64,000 bases of DNA from Spirochaetaceae bacterium (GCA_017416145.1 JAFQDD010000008.1:62001-126000), one strand, 5' to 3'; shown: positions 1 to 9,226, counted from the stretch's first letter. Notes: generated from the sequence alone by a model not told the origin. Translations and numbers: made by a program.

Positions 1-27
1 CTCGTCTATTTTATATTCCGTAATCAT
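1..27 (-). CDS. Start of an unidentified gene running off the left edge
   Basis: Only the first nine codons are in the window, reading MITEYKIDE from the ATG at 27-25 on the minus strand. The call rests on the promoter directly in front of it (TTGACT, 16-nt spacer, TATGAT) that ends 9 nt before the ATG. There is no separate ribosome binding site apart from an AAGG touching the ATG. The product cannot be identified from nine residues. Confidence 0.4.
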
Positions 28-36
28 CCTTTTTCA

Positions 37-64
37 ATCATACCATAGAAGAAGTAAAAGTCAA
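37..64 (-). promoter_or_regulatory. Sigma70-type promoter for the left-edge gene
   Basis: On the minus strand, TTGACT at 64-59 and TATGAT at 42-37 are separated by 16 nt. A start site about 7 nt beyond the -10 would leave a leader of only 2-3 nt before the ATG at 27. Assignment is by consensus match only. Confidence 0.5.
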
Positions 65-226
65 CATCATAAAAAAACTTCACCCCATAATACTAGGGAA
101 TTTTTTATTAAAAAACATAAAGAATTTTGAAAAGTTTTTGTTTATAATTTACCTTTGAAATTTTTCATATATAATAGAAATGTTATGGCAAAAGTTTGGA
201 TATTTTTATATTTTTAGGAGCTTGAT

Positions 227-2737
227 TTGAAATCTAGAAAAAATCTTTTTTCCTTTGTTTTGATTTTATTTATCACACTTTTTACATTTAACTGTACCGA
301 TTGGTATAAAATTGATATGACCACCGATTTGGATTTTAAAATTCAGATTCCAAAAACTCGCACTGCTCAAAATGAAACAGAACCTCTAAAATTGGTTGTA
401 AAATTAGCAGATAAAAATGAAAATACTAGTTTAGAACAAACCTTATATTCCACTTCGGAAAAGATAGAAAAGATTACTTTTAGAGAAATAAAAATCGGCT
501 CTGAAGTAAAAATTTCAGCAAATATTTATGACTCTGGAATCCTTTTGTATACTGGAGAAACAGAATATAAAAAAGTTGAACCAACTAACAATGTTTTTTC
601 GCTTACTTTGGAAAAAGTGAATACAGAAGATATAATTGATGCGAAAGTACCTGAAATAATAATCCAACCAGAAAATAAAACAAAAAATACGTCAGAAGAA
701 ACTCAAGAACCATTTGAACATACGTTACACATCTCTGCACAATCTAATGATGGAGGAATTATTTCATTCCAATGGCAGACAAAAAAAGATAATGGCGAAT
801 GGGAAAATATTAATGAAACAAATTCTGCACAAGCTGAAAATCTATACTCTAGTATTCTTTCTGTAACTATTCCTCTCAATACAGTAAAATATTATCGTTG
901 TATCGTTACTAACACAAATGAGAATGTTAATGGTAAAAAAACTGCAAGTATCCATTCCAATGAAGTTTCAGTTTCTTATTTAAAAGGGGAACTTACAGAA
1001 ATAACAGCAACTTACAATTCTACAGGTTATGAAGTTTTTGGAAATGAATTCTACGATGCAGAAAAAAAAGAATATGATTATTCAAATATCGAGATTGAGG
1101 AAACATATTCTTTTTCAAATGGCGACACAAAAACATACAACACTCAATATTCAAGCGATAATTACTCAATCCAAAAATCTACCGAAGTTGAAAATGCAAT
1201 CGGATATGTGCCTTATACTGTAACTTATAATGGTGGAACAACTTCCGGAGTCTCAATTTCTAACACAATGTATGTGCCTGTGAAGTATAAACTTTCAGCT
1301 GATTCTCTTTCAATTTCTGGCACACCAAATGAAACTGCAACTTGGGGAACAGAAAGTAATCCGGAAAAAGTTGCTCAACACACAGGTTCTTCAACTTTAA
1401 CAGCAAAATATTCTTCAAACATAAGTTTATATTCTAAAGATTCTTCAGAGGTAGCAGACTTTAATATTCTTGATAATTGTTCAATTTCTTGGTCAACGGG
1501 AACTAAAAATGCCGATAACTCAGTTACTGTTGACAATTCTATCGCAGGAAATTTCACCTATACAGCCACTTTAACTTCAAATTCAGAATGGATTGTAGGA
1601 GAAGAAATCTCAGCAAAATATTACATTACAGTTTGTCCTTGGGAAATTGCAATCAAAGACAGCGAAGGAAAAACTGATTTAACTGAAAGTAAAGACAAAC
1701 TTGATGGAAAGACAGAATACACACTTTTTGCTACAAATGAAGCTGAATCTCCAAGTGATGAAATTACTTGGATAAGTACTAATAGTGCTTTTTCAATTAA
1801 TGCAGGAACATTATCAACTCCAGAAGCAACAACCGAAACTCAAACTGCCACAATCACAGCAAAAGTTGGAGAAAAATCTATTAAATCGATAGAAGTTTCT
1901 GTACAGGGCAGTAGTGTAGATGATGGAACAATAAAATCTGTCAGTGATTTATCTGAATATTTTGATTCTGATAATGAATATTACGCACTTACCAATGGCA
2001 CATATGTTTTCGAAAGTGATATAACACTAGACTATCCAATTTACATTCTTTCCGATTATTCTGTAACTTTACTTTCGAATAAAAATGTTACTATTACATC
2101 TTCATTTGAAAACGATAATCTAATATATGTTGACAGAACTGGGGATGAAGCCTGTGGTAAATTAACATTAGGTGGAGGGGAAGGTACACTAACATTAAAA
2201 CATGTAAACAATACTTATCCAACGATTACATCTTATGGAGACTTAACATTAGCTAATAATTGTGCAATAACCGAATCTCAATATTGTGCTATACAAATTA
2301 AAAACGGCTACTTTACAATGACAGGGGGAGAAATTTTCAATAACACTTATACAGGTACCGATGTCCAATCCTCCGCTATTACATTAGATTCTACGGATAA
2401 TGTTTATGCCTATTTTGAAGGTGGCAAAATATATAATAACAAAACCACAACATCAGGAGGAGGCATTATGATCTCAGATAATTCTACAATGTCTACAATT
2501 ATGATAGAAGGGGTGGAAATCTATAATAATAGTGCTAGTCAAAATGGTGGAGGAATTTATTCAGATACTCCTAATCTATATATAAATTCACCTTCAAAAA
2601 TATATACCAATTATGTAAATGATTCAGACTGTGGAGCCTCAATTTACGTGACTGATTACGGCGGAACTAGTTTTTATTTTTATTTAGACAACGAAGCAAT
2701 AATTACAAATCCGTATAATGAAAATATTGGTTTATAA
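227..2737 (+). CDS. Large surface lipoprotein with Ig-like and beta-helix repeats
   Basis: Probable outer-surface or periplasmic lipoprotein of 836 residues. It starts at a TTG six nt after an AGGAG box. A hydrophobic signal (residues 6-22) ends in TFNC with Cys23, a relaxed spirochaete-type lipobox. The middle region (about 150-560) is Ser/Thr/Glu-rich and looks like several bacterial Ig-like or MBG-type modules. Residues about 590-836 carry repeated turns such as GGEIFNN, GGKIYNN and GVEIYNN spaced by Gly-rich stretches, the pattern of a right-handed parallel beta-helix. The family is common among spirochaete surface proteins; an adhesin or glycan-binding role is only inference. It is monocistronic, with a terminator behind it. 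A TATAAT at 170-175 may be its -10. Confidence 0.8.
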   Translation: MKSRKNLFSFVLILFITLFTFNCTDWYKIDMTTDLDFKIQIPKTRTAQNETEPLKLVVKLADKNENTSLEQTLYSTSEKIEKITFREIKIGSEVKISANIYDSGILLYTGETEYKKVEPTNNVFSLTLEKVNTEDIIDAKVPEIIIQPENKTKNTSEETQEPFEHTLHISAQSNDGGIISFQWQTKKDNGEWENINETNSAQAENLYSSILSVTIPLNTVKYYRCIVTNTNENVNGKKTASIHSNEVSVSYLKGELTEITATYNSTGYEVFGNEFYDAEKKEYDYSNIEIEETYSFSNGDTKTYNTQYSSDNYSIQKSTEVENAIGYVPYTVTYNGGTTSGVSISNTMYVPVKYKLSADSLSISGTPNETATWGTESNPEKVAQHTGSSTLTAKYSSNISLYSKDSSEVADFNILDNCSISWSTGTKNADNSVTVDNSIAGNFTYTATLTSNSEWIVGEEISAKYYITVCPWEIAIKDSEGKTDLTESKDKLDGKTEYTLFATNEAESPSDEITWISTNSAFSINAGTLSTPEATTETQTATITAKVGEKSIKSIEVSVQGSSVDDGTIKSVSDLSEYFDSDNEYYALTNGTYVFESDITLDYPIYILSDYSVTLLSNKNVTITSSFENDNLIYVDRTGDEACGKLTLGGGEGTLTLKHVNNTYPTITSYGDLTLANNCAITESQYCAIQIKNGYFTMTGGEIFNNTYTGTDVQSSAITLDSTDNVYAYFEGGKIYNNKTTTSGGGIMISDNSTMSTIMIEGVEIYNNSASQNGGGIYSDTPNLYINSPSKIYTNYVNDSDCGASIYVTDYGGTSFYFYLDNEAIITNPYNENIGL

Positions 2738-2815
2738 ATTCGTCTCTGTCGCACCATAACCAACTAACCCTTATCTTCAAAAAAAAGAAAAAGTTATATC
2801 TAAAACAAAGAATTT

Positions 2816-2848
2816 AGTCCTTGCAGCAAATCTGTAAGGACTTTTTTT
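2816..2848 (+). terminator. Rho-independent terminator of the surface lipoprotein gene
   Basis: AGTCCTT at 2816-2822 pairs with AAGGACT at 2836-2842, followed by a run of seven T. It lies 79 nt after the lipoprotein stop codon. Confidence 0.8.
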
Positions 2849-2866
2849 ATGATAAACCCAAAATCG

Positions 2867-2897
2867 CAAAAAAAAACCGTAGTTACTTGAACTACGG
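2867..2897 (-). terminator. Terminator behind tRNA-Leu
   Basis: CCGTAGTT (2877-2884) and AACTACGG (2890-2897) form a perfect 8-bp stem with a 5-nt loop. On the minus strand it is followed by a T run (the A tract at 2867-2876). It begins 3 nt after the tRNA-Leu 3' end. Confidence 0.8.
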
Positions 2898-2899
2898 TT

Positions 2900-2985
2900 T
2901 GCCGGGAACCAGAATCGAACTGGCACGGCGTTTAACTGCCGAGGGATTTTAAGTCCCTTGTGTCTACCTATTCCACCATCCCGGC
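2900..2985 (-). tRNA. tRNA-Leu (anticodon TAA)
   Basis: Read on the minus strand, the acceptor arms GCCGGGA (2985-2979) and TCCCGGC (2907-2901) pair fully. A GGTTCGATTC-type T arm (here AGTTCGATTCT), a long variable arm and an anticodon loop with TAA flanked by GGGAC and ATCCC mark a class II leucine tRNA. The length is 86 nt and CCA is not encoded. A promoter lies 10 nt upstream and a terminator directly downstream, so it is transcribed alone. Confidence 0.93.
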
Positions 2986-2995
2986 GTGTTTCAAT

Positions 2996-3024
2996 ATAGT
3001 ATTACAAAATTAATTTTATTTCAA
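2996..3024 (-). promoter_or_regulatory. Promoter of tRNA-Leu
   Basis: TTGAAA at 3024-3019, a 17-nt spacer and TACTAT at 3001-2996 on the minus strand, 10 nt before the first tRNA base. Spacing and distance fit a sigma70-type promoter. Confidence 0.65.
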
Positions 3025-3068
3025 GTGTTTTTTTCATTTTTTTTGATTTTTAAAAAAACAAATTTTAT

Positions 3069-3695
3069 TTACAAATATTTTTTCATCAATTCAATTTTAA
3101 CATTTTCAAATGGTTCACTGAAGGGTTTGTACGTTCCAGGCCTATTTAATTTTTCTGTAACACCTTTTTCATTGAGTTCTTTTATGCCCTCTTGATTTAA
3201 CCAATAATAAATTCCCCATTCAACAAAATCCCATTCTTGATTATAATCATAGCATTCATAATCAATGCAATAAATTTCATTATCAGAAGTATAAATAAAA
3301 TTTGTTGGAAAATAATCTACGTGAATGCCAATTTCTTTAAATCTTTTGTGCATATCAAAAATCTTTTGAAAGTGAAAATCTGTTAATCCGCCTTCTTTTT
3401 TGTAACCAATTGCAGCCAATTCATTTGCACATGTTCCTTCGATATATTCTTTTATGAGATATTTCTTTTCTTCATTAAACTCAAATAATTTAGGAATCCC
3501 ATTTCCGATTTTAGACATTCTTTCGTAACAACTTTTCTCGCCCCTAAAAATTTCAAGTTGCTTTTCATAATCCATAACATTTTGATTCATCACTTTTAAA
3601 ACAAAATAATTTTCACTTTTTTTTACCAAATAAGAAACACCTGTTTTTCCCTTTCCTAATTGTTTTATAACTTCATAGTCAAATAAAATTTCCAT
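3069..3695 (-). CDS. Protein-kinase-fold phosphotransferase, small
   Basis: A 208-residue cytoplasmic protein with the eukaryote-like kinase fold: a glycine loop near residues 14-20 (GKGKTG), the VAIK-type lysine in FVLKVM, a catalytic loop HVDYFPTN and a DFG-equivalent CIDYE. All the expected catalytic residues are visible, so an active small-molecule or protein kinase of the APH/RIO type is plausible; the substrate is unknown. It is shorter than standard Ser/Thr kinases and has no membrane segment. It is transcribed divergently from tatD with the promoters back to back. A perfect TATAAT at 3707-3702 lies only 6 nt before the ATG and no Shine-Dalgarno is present. Confidence 0.75.
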   Translation of the reverse strand: MEILFDYEVIKQLGKGKTGVSYLVKKSENYFVLKVMNQNVMDYEKQLEIFRGEKSCYERMSKIGNGIPKLFEFNEEKKYLIKEYIEGTCANELAAIGYKKEGGLTDFHFQKIFDMHKRFKEIGIHVDYFPTNFIYTSDNEIYCIDYECYDYNQEWDFVEWGIYYWLNQEGIKELNEKGVTEKLNRPGTYKPFSEPFENVKIELMKKYL

Positions 3696-3701
3696 AGGTT
3701 T

Positions 3702-3707
3702 ATTATA
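3702..3707 (-). promoter_or_regulatory. -10 box of the kinase-fold gene
   Basis: TATAAT on the minus strand, 6 nt before the ATG at 3695. The hexamer 17 nt further upstream (GTGGAA) is a poor -35. The position implies a leaderless transcript. Confidence 0.5.
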
Positions 3708-3717
3708 TCATAGTTAA

Positions 3718-3746
3718 TTGAATATTCCACCCACATAAGATAGAAT
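3718..3746 (+). promoter_or_regulatory. Promoter of tatD
   Basis: TTGAAT at 3718-3723, a 17-nt spacer and TAGAAT at 3741-3746. The tatD ATG begins at 3753, about where transcription should start, so the message is predicted to be leaderless. Confidence 0.6.
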
Positions 3747-3752
3747 GAGTTC

Positions 3753-4613
3753 ATGTTTTTAGATACACACTGCCATTTATCAACAATCAAAGAAAAAAAT
3801 ATAGACCTTACAAATTTACTAGAAAATCTTGTGCAAGAAGATTTTTGGTTTATCCTTGATATTGGAACTCACTGCGACGATTTAGATATTCGTAAAAAAA
3901 ATGTCGAAAATGCTCTTTCAAAATCAGAAATTGCTGAAAAAGTCAAAAAGATAATTTTTTACAGTGCTGGAATTTGGCCAGCTCCAGAAGCTATAAATGA
4001 TGCTGAAAATCAAATGAAGGCTTTAAGAGTTTTTGTGGAAAATCATCCTGAAATTGTAGCCATTGGAGAATGTGGTTTAGATCATCACTGGAATGTAACA
4101 AATGGAGTTGCCTCTGGAGCTGATTTTCGAGACGAAGCAATTTTTTCTGCTGATTTTTTACAAAAGGAAATGGATTTTTTCCAACAACAAATTTTATTGG
4201 GAAAAGAAAAAAATCTGCCAATCATCGTACATTCTCGAGATGCTTTTGAAGATACTCTTACATCAATAAAAAATGCTGGATATCACAATGGAGTAATTCA
4301 CTGCTATTCTTACGGAATCGAAGAAGCAAGACAATTTTTGGATTTAGGCTGGTATATCGCCCTTGGAGGAGCTACCACATATTGTAAAAAATCAAAAATT
4401 GCCGAAATGAAGGAATTGATTAACTTTATTCCCAAAGACCGATTATTGATAGAAACAGACGCACCATATTTAGCTCCAGTTCCAGAACGTGGGAAAATCA
4501 ATACGCCACTTCTAATAAAACATACATACAATTTTATCGCTGAAAATCTTGGAATCACTCTCGAAGAACTAAAAGAAATTGTAAATTCCAATACTAAAGC
4601 ATTGTTTTTTTAG
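3753..4613 (+). CDS. tatD: TatD family metal-dependent hydrolase / DNase
   Basis: A 286-residue TIM-barrel amidohydrolase of the TatD family; family members are metal-dependent 3'-5' exonucleases acting in DNA repair and quality control. Visible metal-site motifs in order are HCHL at the N-terminus, GECGLDHHW, IVHSRDA, IHCYSYG and ETDAPY near the C-terminus, covering the usual His/Glu/Asp ligands. Length is typical or slightly long (usual about 260). It is followed 46 nt later by a TrpR-like gene. There is no Shine-Dalgarno before the ATG; the -10 box ends 6 nt upstream. Confidence 0.9.
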   Translation: MFLDTHCHLSTIKEKNIDLTNLLENLVQEDFWFILDIGTHCDDLDIRKKNVENALSKSEIAEKVKKIIFYSAGIWPAPEAINDAENQMKALRVFVENHPEIVAIGECGLDHHWNVTNGVASGADFRDEAIFSADFLQKEMDFFQQQILLGKEKNLPIIVHSRDAFEDTLTSIKNAGYHNGVIHCYSYGIEEARQFLDLGWYIALGGATTYCKKSKIAEMKELINFIPKDRLLIETDAPYLAPVPERGKINTPLLIKHTYNFIAENLGITLEELKEIVNSNTKALFF

Positions 4614-4659
4614 TTACTTCATATATAATTTTTATATTAGATAATTTTAGGGAACTTTT

Positions 4660-4980
4660 ATGGAAAAAATACTTACAGATGAAGAAATAAATATTCGTGC
4701 TCAAGCTGGTTTTGATGAACTAATTTCTCTAATTGCCAAAAATACTGATGAAGCATTTTTAAATGATTTTTTCTCTTGTCTTTTTACGCCAACAGAACGA
4801 AAGGATATTGCCAATCGGTGGCTTTTGGTAGAAGAAATTGAAAAAGGTACTCCTCAACGAGATATTGCAAAATCTTTCAAAATGAGTTTATGCAAAATCA
4901 CTAGAGGTTCCCGAGAATTAAAAAAAGAAAATAGTGCTTTTAAGAAAATGCTTGATTTTAAGAAAAGTTTGGAAAACTAA
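4660..4980 (+). CDS. TrpR/YerC-family DNA-binding regulator
   Basis: A 106-residue protein of the TrpR-like (YerC/YecD) helix-turn-helix superfamily. The core FTPTERKDIANRWLLVEEIEKG followed by TPQRDIAKSF and LCKITRGSREL is the typical Trp-repressor-like DNA-binding region, with the conserved KITRGS near residue 85. No trp gene is in the window, so regulation of tryptophan synthesis is not implied. It has an AGGGAAC box 9 nt before the ATG. Its end overlaps the converging maf gene by 23 nt. Confidence 0.85.
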   Translation: MEKILTDEEINIRAQAGFDELISLIAKNTDEAFLNDFFSCLFTPTERKDIANRWLLVEEIEKGTPQRDIAKSFKMSLCKITRGSRELKKENSAFKKMLDFKKSLEN

Positions 4981-6820
4981 TTTTTTCGTATTGATTTATG
5001 GCTTCCAACAATTTTGTGTAAATTAACATAGATTTTTGGAGATTTTCTTTTTCAAGATAAAGCACATCCATTTTGTCAATTTTTGGTAAAGAGTCGAGAC
5101 AGGCTTGTAAATCCTCTTCCGAAGGGAAAAGCAGGGAAATTAGCTCGGAAGCTTCGGTGTTTACCAGTTTTTTATCGATTTGTTGCAAATTAAAAAATAT
5201 TTCTGGATAATCCTGCTTGGTTAATCCTGTCTTTTTGGTAATTTTCAAACCTTTTTCCACAAGTTCTTTTGTTGATGCAAGATATTCTTTTAGTTCAGAA
5301 ATTGCACAAACCAACTTTTCTTGAAGGCTTTTTTTATCATAATTTAATGCAAGAGGATTTTCCACAAATTCCAAAATTAACTTTTCATTTTTTGGTAATT
5401 CCAAAACAGTTTCTAAAGATGATTTTTTTATTCCAGGAATATTTAGTCCTTCTGGCGTAATAGTTGCCACTTCCAAAGATGCAAACTCTGCAACCTTGCT
5501 TTCAAACCACCAAGCATACATACTCATTCTGTTATCAGTTAGAATCTCTTTTCCAGAATAATCAGTTTTGTAAAGGGTATTTGCCCCGTACAAGGCTGAA
5601 ACGTGAGAATATTCAGAGGATTTTATCTTGTTACATTGAGAAAATACGTTTTGCTCGAAGGTGCTATTTTTTGTGTGAGTCCTTTTTCCAGGAAAACCTA
5701 AATCTAGCCCAGCGATAAATATTTTTTTACAACCAATATATCGAGCAAAATCCCAAGCTGAAGATGCTACAGAACCTCCAGTGCCAAGTTTCCCTTTAAT
5801 ATCAATGCGTTTTTCCAAGTAATTTCCAAGGGGAAACATTGAAGAGCAAAGCAAAATCTGTTTACAATTAAATCGAAAAATACTTGGGTAAGCTGCAAGT
5901 TCTGTTATCAAAACCGAGTTTGGAGCTTGTAATCTATCAAAATGTCTAGAATTATAATATTGCGGATCAGTTAATACAACAAAATGTGGCTCCACATTAT
6001 ATTCAAGCAAAGAACGCAAAGCTGTATCCACCGCAATCAAAATACAACGCTTTTTTATTTCTGATAAAAATGGCAAAATCCTGTCCAAACTTGGTCCTGC
6101 TGCAATTAACAAGGCTGAAAGTTCCTTGGCAGAATCTTTATAAATCTTGATTCCAGGATTATCTGCCAAATGTGTAAGGTTTTTGCACATATTTGTGAAC
6201 CAAAGTTTAGAAAAAACCTTCAAAGTCCGAGCATTTATCGAATCTTTTTGAATATTTCGGTTTATTAAAGAATTTAAATCTTGAAAATATTTTTTGTTGT
6301 GGTCTTGAAAAATAGGATTTTTTACAAAGCAACAGTTTTTTAGCCCAAGTTTTTCTAGTAGTTTCAAAACTCCCTGAATATCAGCTTCTATGCAAAAAAT
6401 CAGATTATTTTGCAAAAAGATTTCAGAAAAATCTGTGGTGGCAAAAGCCAAAGTAAGCCAATCCACATCTGGTTCCACCAAAACCAAAGTTTTGTTTTTG
6501 TGATTTTTTGCCGCCGCCAGGGGAAGATAACCTAGTCCAAATCCATAAAAAACCAATACATCAGCATTTTGATTTTTGGAGATTTCCGCTTGTAAAAGTT
6601 TTTCCCCTTCTCGCTCTGGATTGTAAGCTGAATGTAAAAGTTGATTATTATATTTTCCAGTTTTTTTTGAAATATCACCTTTACAAGAAAGAACTTCTAC
6701 ATTTTCTGGGAGATTTCCAAGTTTTTTTTCAAGTAATTTATATAATTCCGAAAATCGGCTTTTGAATAACTTTAGATTTTTTTCGTATAATTGCTTTTGG
6801 GATTCCAACAATTCTGACAT
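4958..6820 (-). CDS. Maf / MptE-like (DUF115) motility-associated glycosylation protein
   Basis: A 620-residue protein with the MptE-like core around residues 225-330 (ALLIAAGPSLDRILPFL, then IAVDTALRSLL and FVVLTDPQ). This is the DUF115 domain of the Maf motility accessory factors, which in other bacteria transfer nonulosonic acids to flagellin; a relation to 6-hydroxymethylpterin pyrophosphokinase is also known for the fold. The N-terminal region (about 50-180) looks like the usual Maf N-domain. It is the last gene of the lepB-ftsI-maf cluster, 11 nt behind ftsI. The presence of fliG in the same window fits a role in flagella, but the sugar donor cannot be told. Confidence 0.8.
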   Translation of the reverse strand: MSELLESQKQLYEKNLKLFKSRFSELYKLLEKKLGNLPENVEVLSCKGDISKKTGKYNNQLLHSAYNPEREGEKLLQAEISKNQNADVLVFYGFGLGYLPLAAAKNHKNKTLVLVEPDVDWLTLAFATTDFSEIFLQNNLIFCIEADIQGVLKLLEKLGLKNCCFVKNPIFQDHNKKYFQDLNSLINRNIQKDSINARTLKVFSKLWFTNMCKNLTHLADNPGIKIYKDSAKELSALLIAAGPSLDRILPFLSEIKKRCILIAVDTALRSLLEYNVEPHFVVLTDPQYYNSRHFDRLQAPNSVLITELAAYPSIFRFNCKQILLCSSMFPLGNYLEKRIDIKGKLGTGGSVASSAWDFARYIGCKKIFIAGLDLGFPGKRTHTKNSTFEQNVFSQCNKIKSSEYSHVSALYGANTLYKTDYSGKEILTDNRMSMYAWWFESKVAEFASLEVATITPEGLNIPGIKKSSLETVLELPKNEKLILEFVENPLALNYDKKSLQEKLVCAISELKEYLASTKELVEKGLKITKKTGLTKQDYPEIFFNLQQIDKKLVNTEASELISLLFPSEEDLQACLDSLPKIDKMDVLYLEKENLQKSMLIYTKLLEAINQYEKISFPNFS

Positions 6821-6831
6821 ATTTTTTCCGC

Positions 6832-8727
6832 TTATTCTAAATATAATTCTACAATCATTCCCTTAGTTACTGGAGTTCCTGGCTCTGGATATTGTGAAAC
6901 TACATAACCATCACCATTTATTGAAACTTCCATATCTTTTCGATTTAGTAAATTCATCAAAAGGCGTTTTGGAGTTCCTGTAAAATCTGGAATCACGTCT
7001 TCAATAGTTGAAGGATTTTCTGCATAAACTGTAATTTGTCCTGAATGAACAAGGGATGTTGCATTTTTTCGTGCCATTCCCAAGTGGTCAATTATTACGT
7101 CAGCCGCATCTCCAATAACTGGAGCAACAATTCGCCCAGCATAAGTTTCACCTTTTGCCTTTGTGATAACAATATAAAGTATGATTTCTGGATCTTCTAC
7201 AGGGAAAACAGCTACACAATTTGATACGAAATCAGTTTCACTATATCCGCCGGTTTCTGGGTCTAGCATTTGGGCGGTTCCAGTTTTTACACCAATGGAA
7301 ACATCACTAATATTTGCTCGGCTTCCAGTTCCTGCACGAGCAGTAGTTTCCATACAACTTAAAAGATAATCAGCTGTTGATTTTGAAACCACAGGCGTTT
7401 TGTAAGTTGGCTCGTGCTGATATTCAACAGTTCCATCATAATTTGTAATTTTAGAAATCAATGACAATGAAATAGGCACTCCACCATTTGCCAAAGCAGA
7501 AGTTGCTTGTACCATTTGCAAAGCAGACACGCTTATTTCTTGCCCAATAGAAATTGTAGGCTTGGAGCGGATTGACCAAAGTTTGTCAGAAGTCGTTTTC
7601 ACAGAACCGCGTGTTTCTCCAGGAAGCTCAATTTCTGTGCGAGAACCAAACCCAAAACTTCTGATATAACGCAAAAAGTCTTCTGACCCGATTTTTTGAC
7701 TCATTTGGGCAAGAGCATCGTTACAAGAATATTGCAAAGCTTCTCTCGCTGTAACCCAGCCGTGATGGTCAAGACAAGTGATTACAGCTTTTTCTCCAGC
7801 AGAACCAACTATTTCACATTTTCCATCACACAAAAATTTGTCGTTTTTTGAGATTTTTCCAGATTCGATAAAAGAAGCCACAGAAAAAATCTTGAAAACA
7901 GAACCTGGTTCATAAGCTAGAACAGCAGGTCTATCTGTTTTTTCTGCTTGAGAAGAAGAAGGATAATTATTTAAGTTTGCAGAAGGTAAACTGATATAAG
8001 ACAAAATTTCTCCAGTTTTTGCCTCTGCTGCAATTAGCATCAAACTTTCAGCCCCAGTATTTTCCATGGCTTGATTTGCGATTTTTTCCAATTTGTACTG
8101 CAAGTCGGCGTTTATGGTAAGATAAACATTTTTTCCCTTGCCACTTGTTGGAGAATAATATGCTGTATCTATTGATTGTATATTTGGTGCCAAAACAGAT
8201 TGCATAGAATATTCGATTCCAGAAAGTCCAGTTCCTGCATCTCCCATAAATCCCACAACTTGAGAAGCCAAGGCATTTTCTGGATAAACTCGACCTATTA
8301 CTTCATCAAATGAAACAAAAGAACTTAGATTATTTTGTCTAAGTAAATATTTTGCATTTTCATATTCTGTTTCGGTTATGCGTTTTTTTAGATAAACAAA
8401 ATCTGCTGGAGCATTGTCGATTGTTGATAATATCTCTTCTTCTGTCATTTTTAGCGGAGAAGCCAAAACCTTTGCCAAATCTGATTTATATTTTTCCACA
8501 ACAGAAGGCTTTACCCCAACGTGATAAAAACTAGCGGAAACTGCAAGAGGCTTTCCAGAACTATCTAAAATCGAACCTCTTTCAATTTTTATTGATTGTT
8601 CTTCATTTTCTGTAACAGGTGTAAAACTTAATTTTCCGTAAGAAATTAAAATATATAAAGCTAAGATTCCAAAGAGTACAAAAACAACCCACAATCTAAT
8701 TTTTGAATAATTTTGATTTATTTCCAT
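6832..8727 (-). CDS. ftsI: Penicillin-binding protein 2/3 (FtsI-like transpeptidase) with PASTA domain
   Basis: A class B penicillin-binding protein of 631 residues that cross-links septal or cylindrical peptidoglycan in the periplasm. A single N-terminal membrane anchor spans about residues 11-30. The dimerisation domain follows, then the transpeptidase motifs SVFK (active Ser276), SCN (334-336) and KTG (481-483). The last 60 residues form a PASTA domain (PDFTGTPKRLLMNLL onward). It begins inside the end of lepB (10-nt overlap), so the two are translationally coupled. FtsI versus PBP2 (MrdA) is judged from the PASTA domain and length. Confidence 0.87.
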   Translation of the reverse strand: MEINQNYSKIRLWVVFVLFGILALYILISYGKLSFTPVTENEEQSIKIERGSILDSSGKPLAVSASFYHVGVKPSVVEKYKSDLAKVLASPLKMTEEEILSTIDNAPADFVYLKKRITETEYENAKYLLRQNNLSSFVSFDEVIGRVYPENALASQVVGFMGDAGTGLSGIEYSMQSVLAPNIQSIDTAYYSPTSGKGKNVYLTINADLQYKLEKIANQAMENTGAESLMLIAAEAKTGEILSYISLPSANLNNYPSSSQAEKTDRPAVLAYEPGSVFKIFSVASFIESGKISKNDKFLCDGKCEIVGSAGEKAVITCLDHHGWVTAREALQYSCNDALAQMSQKIGSEDFLRYIRSFGFGSRTEIELPGETRGSVKTTSDKLWSIRSKPTISIGQEISVSALQMVQATSALANGGVPISLSLISKITNYDGTVEYQHEPTYKTPVVSKSTADYLLSCMETTARAGTGSRANISDVSIGVKTGTAQMLDPETGGYSETDFVSNCVAVFPVEDPEIILYIVITKAKGETYAGRIVAPVIGDAADVIIDHLGMARKNATSLVHSGQITVYAENPSTIEDVIPDFTGTPKRLLMNLLNRKDMEVSINGDGYVVSQYPEPGTPVTKGMIVELYLE

Positions 8728-9218
8728 AAAATTTTTCCAAGTATGCTATTTACCATCACAAATCCATAATTTCTAGAATCTACAGATTCAAGATAATTAT
8801 CTCCTACGCACAAAACCGTATTTTCAGGAACAAACTTATCATATTTTATACGCTGATATTGTCCTTCTGATAGAGGAATTGTAACATCATCAACAATCAT
8901 ACTATATCCATTATCAACAGAATATTCTAGTTTTTCAAATTCAGTTGCCACAACTCTTTTTATTACAGGTTTGTTATCGTATATGTATAACACTATATCA
9001 CCTTTTTGAGGTTCTTTCCAACTATATAACAAATTATTCCCCAAGGGTGTAACAATTCCATAAGCAAGTTTATTGATAAAAACTTTGTCCTTATCTCTTA
9101 TTGTTGGTTCCATAGAAGTGCCTGAAACCAAGGAAATATCAAATATAAACAACTTTAAAAATATTCCGATTAACACGCCCAAAAAGATAAAAAAAACGTA
9201 TTTTTTTTTCTGACTCAT
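8718..9218 (-). CDS. lepB: Signal peptidase I
   Basis: An S26 signal peptidase of 166 residues that cleaves signal peptides of secreted proteins at the outer face of the cytoplasmic membrane. One transmembrane segment covers residues 7-28. Box B is SGTSMEPT with the nucleophile Ser35, and the general-base lysine is in VIKRVV (Lys87). A C-terminal GDNYLESVDSRNYG box E is present. It is a compact single-anchor form. It leads the lepB-ftsI-maf operon. The promoter -10 ends 8 nt before the ATG and there is no Shine-Dalgarno. Confidence 0.92.
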   Translation of the reverse strand: MSQKKKYVFFIFLGVLIGIFLKLFIFDISLVSGTSMEPTIRDKDKVFINKLAYGIVTPLGNNLLYSWKEPQKGDIVLYIYDNKPVIKRVVATEFEKLEYSVDNGYSMIVDDVTIPLSEGQYQRIKYDKFVPENTVLCVGDNYLESVDSRNYGFVMVNSILGKILWK

Positions 9219-9226
9219 AATTTATT

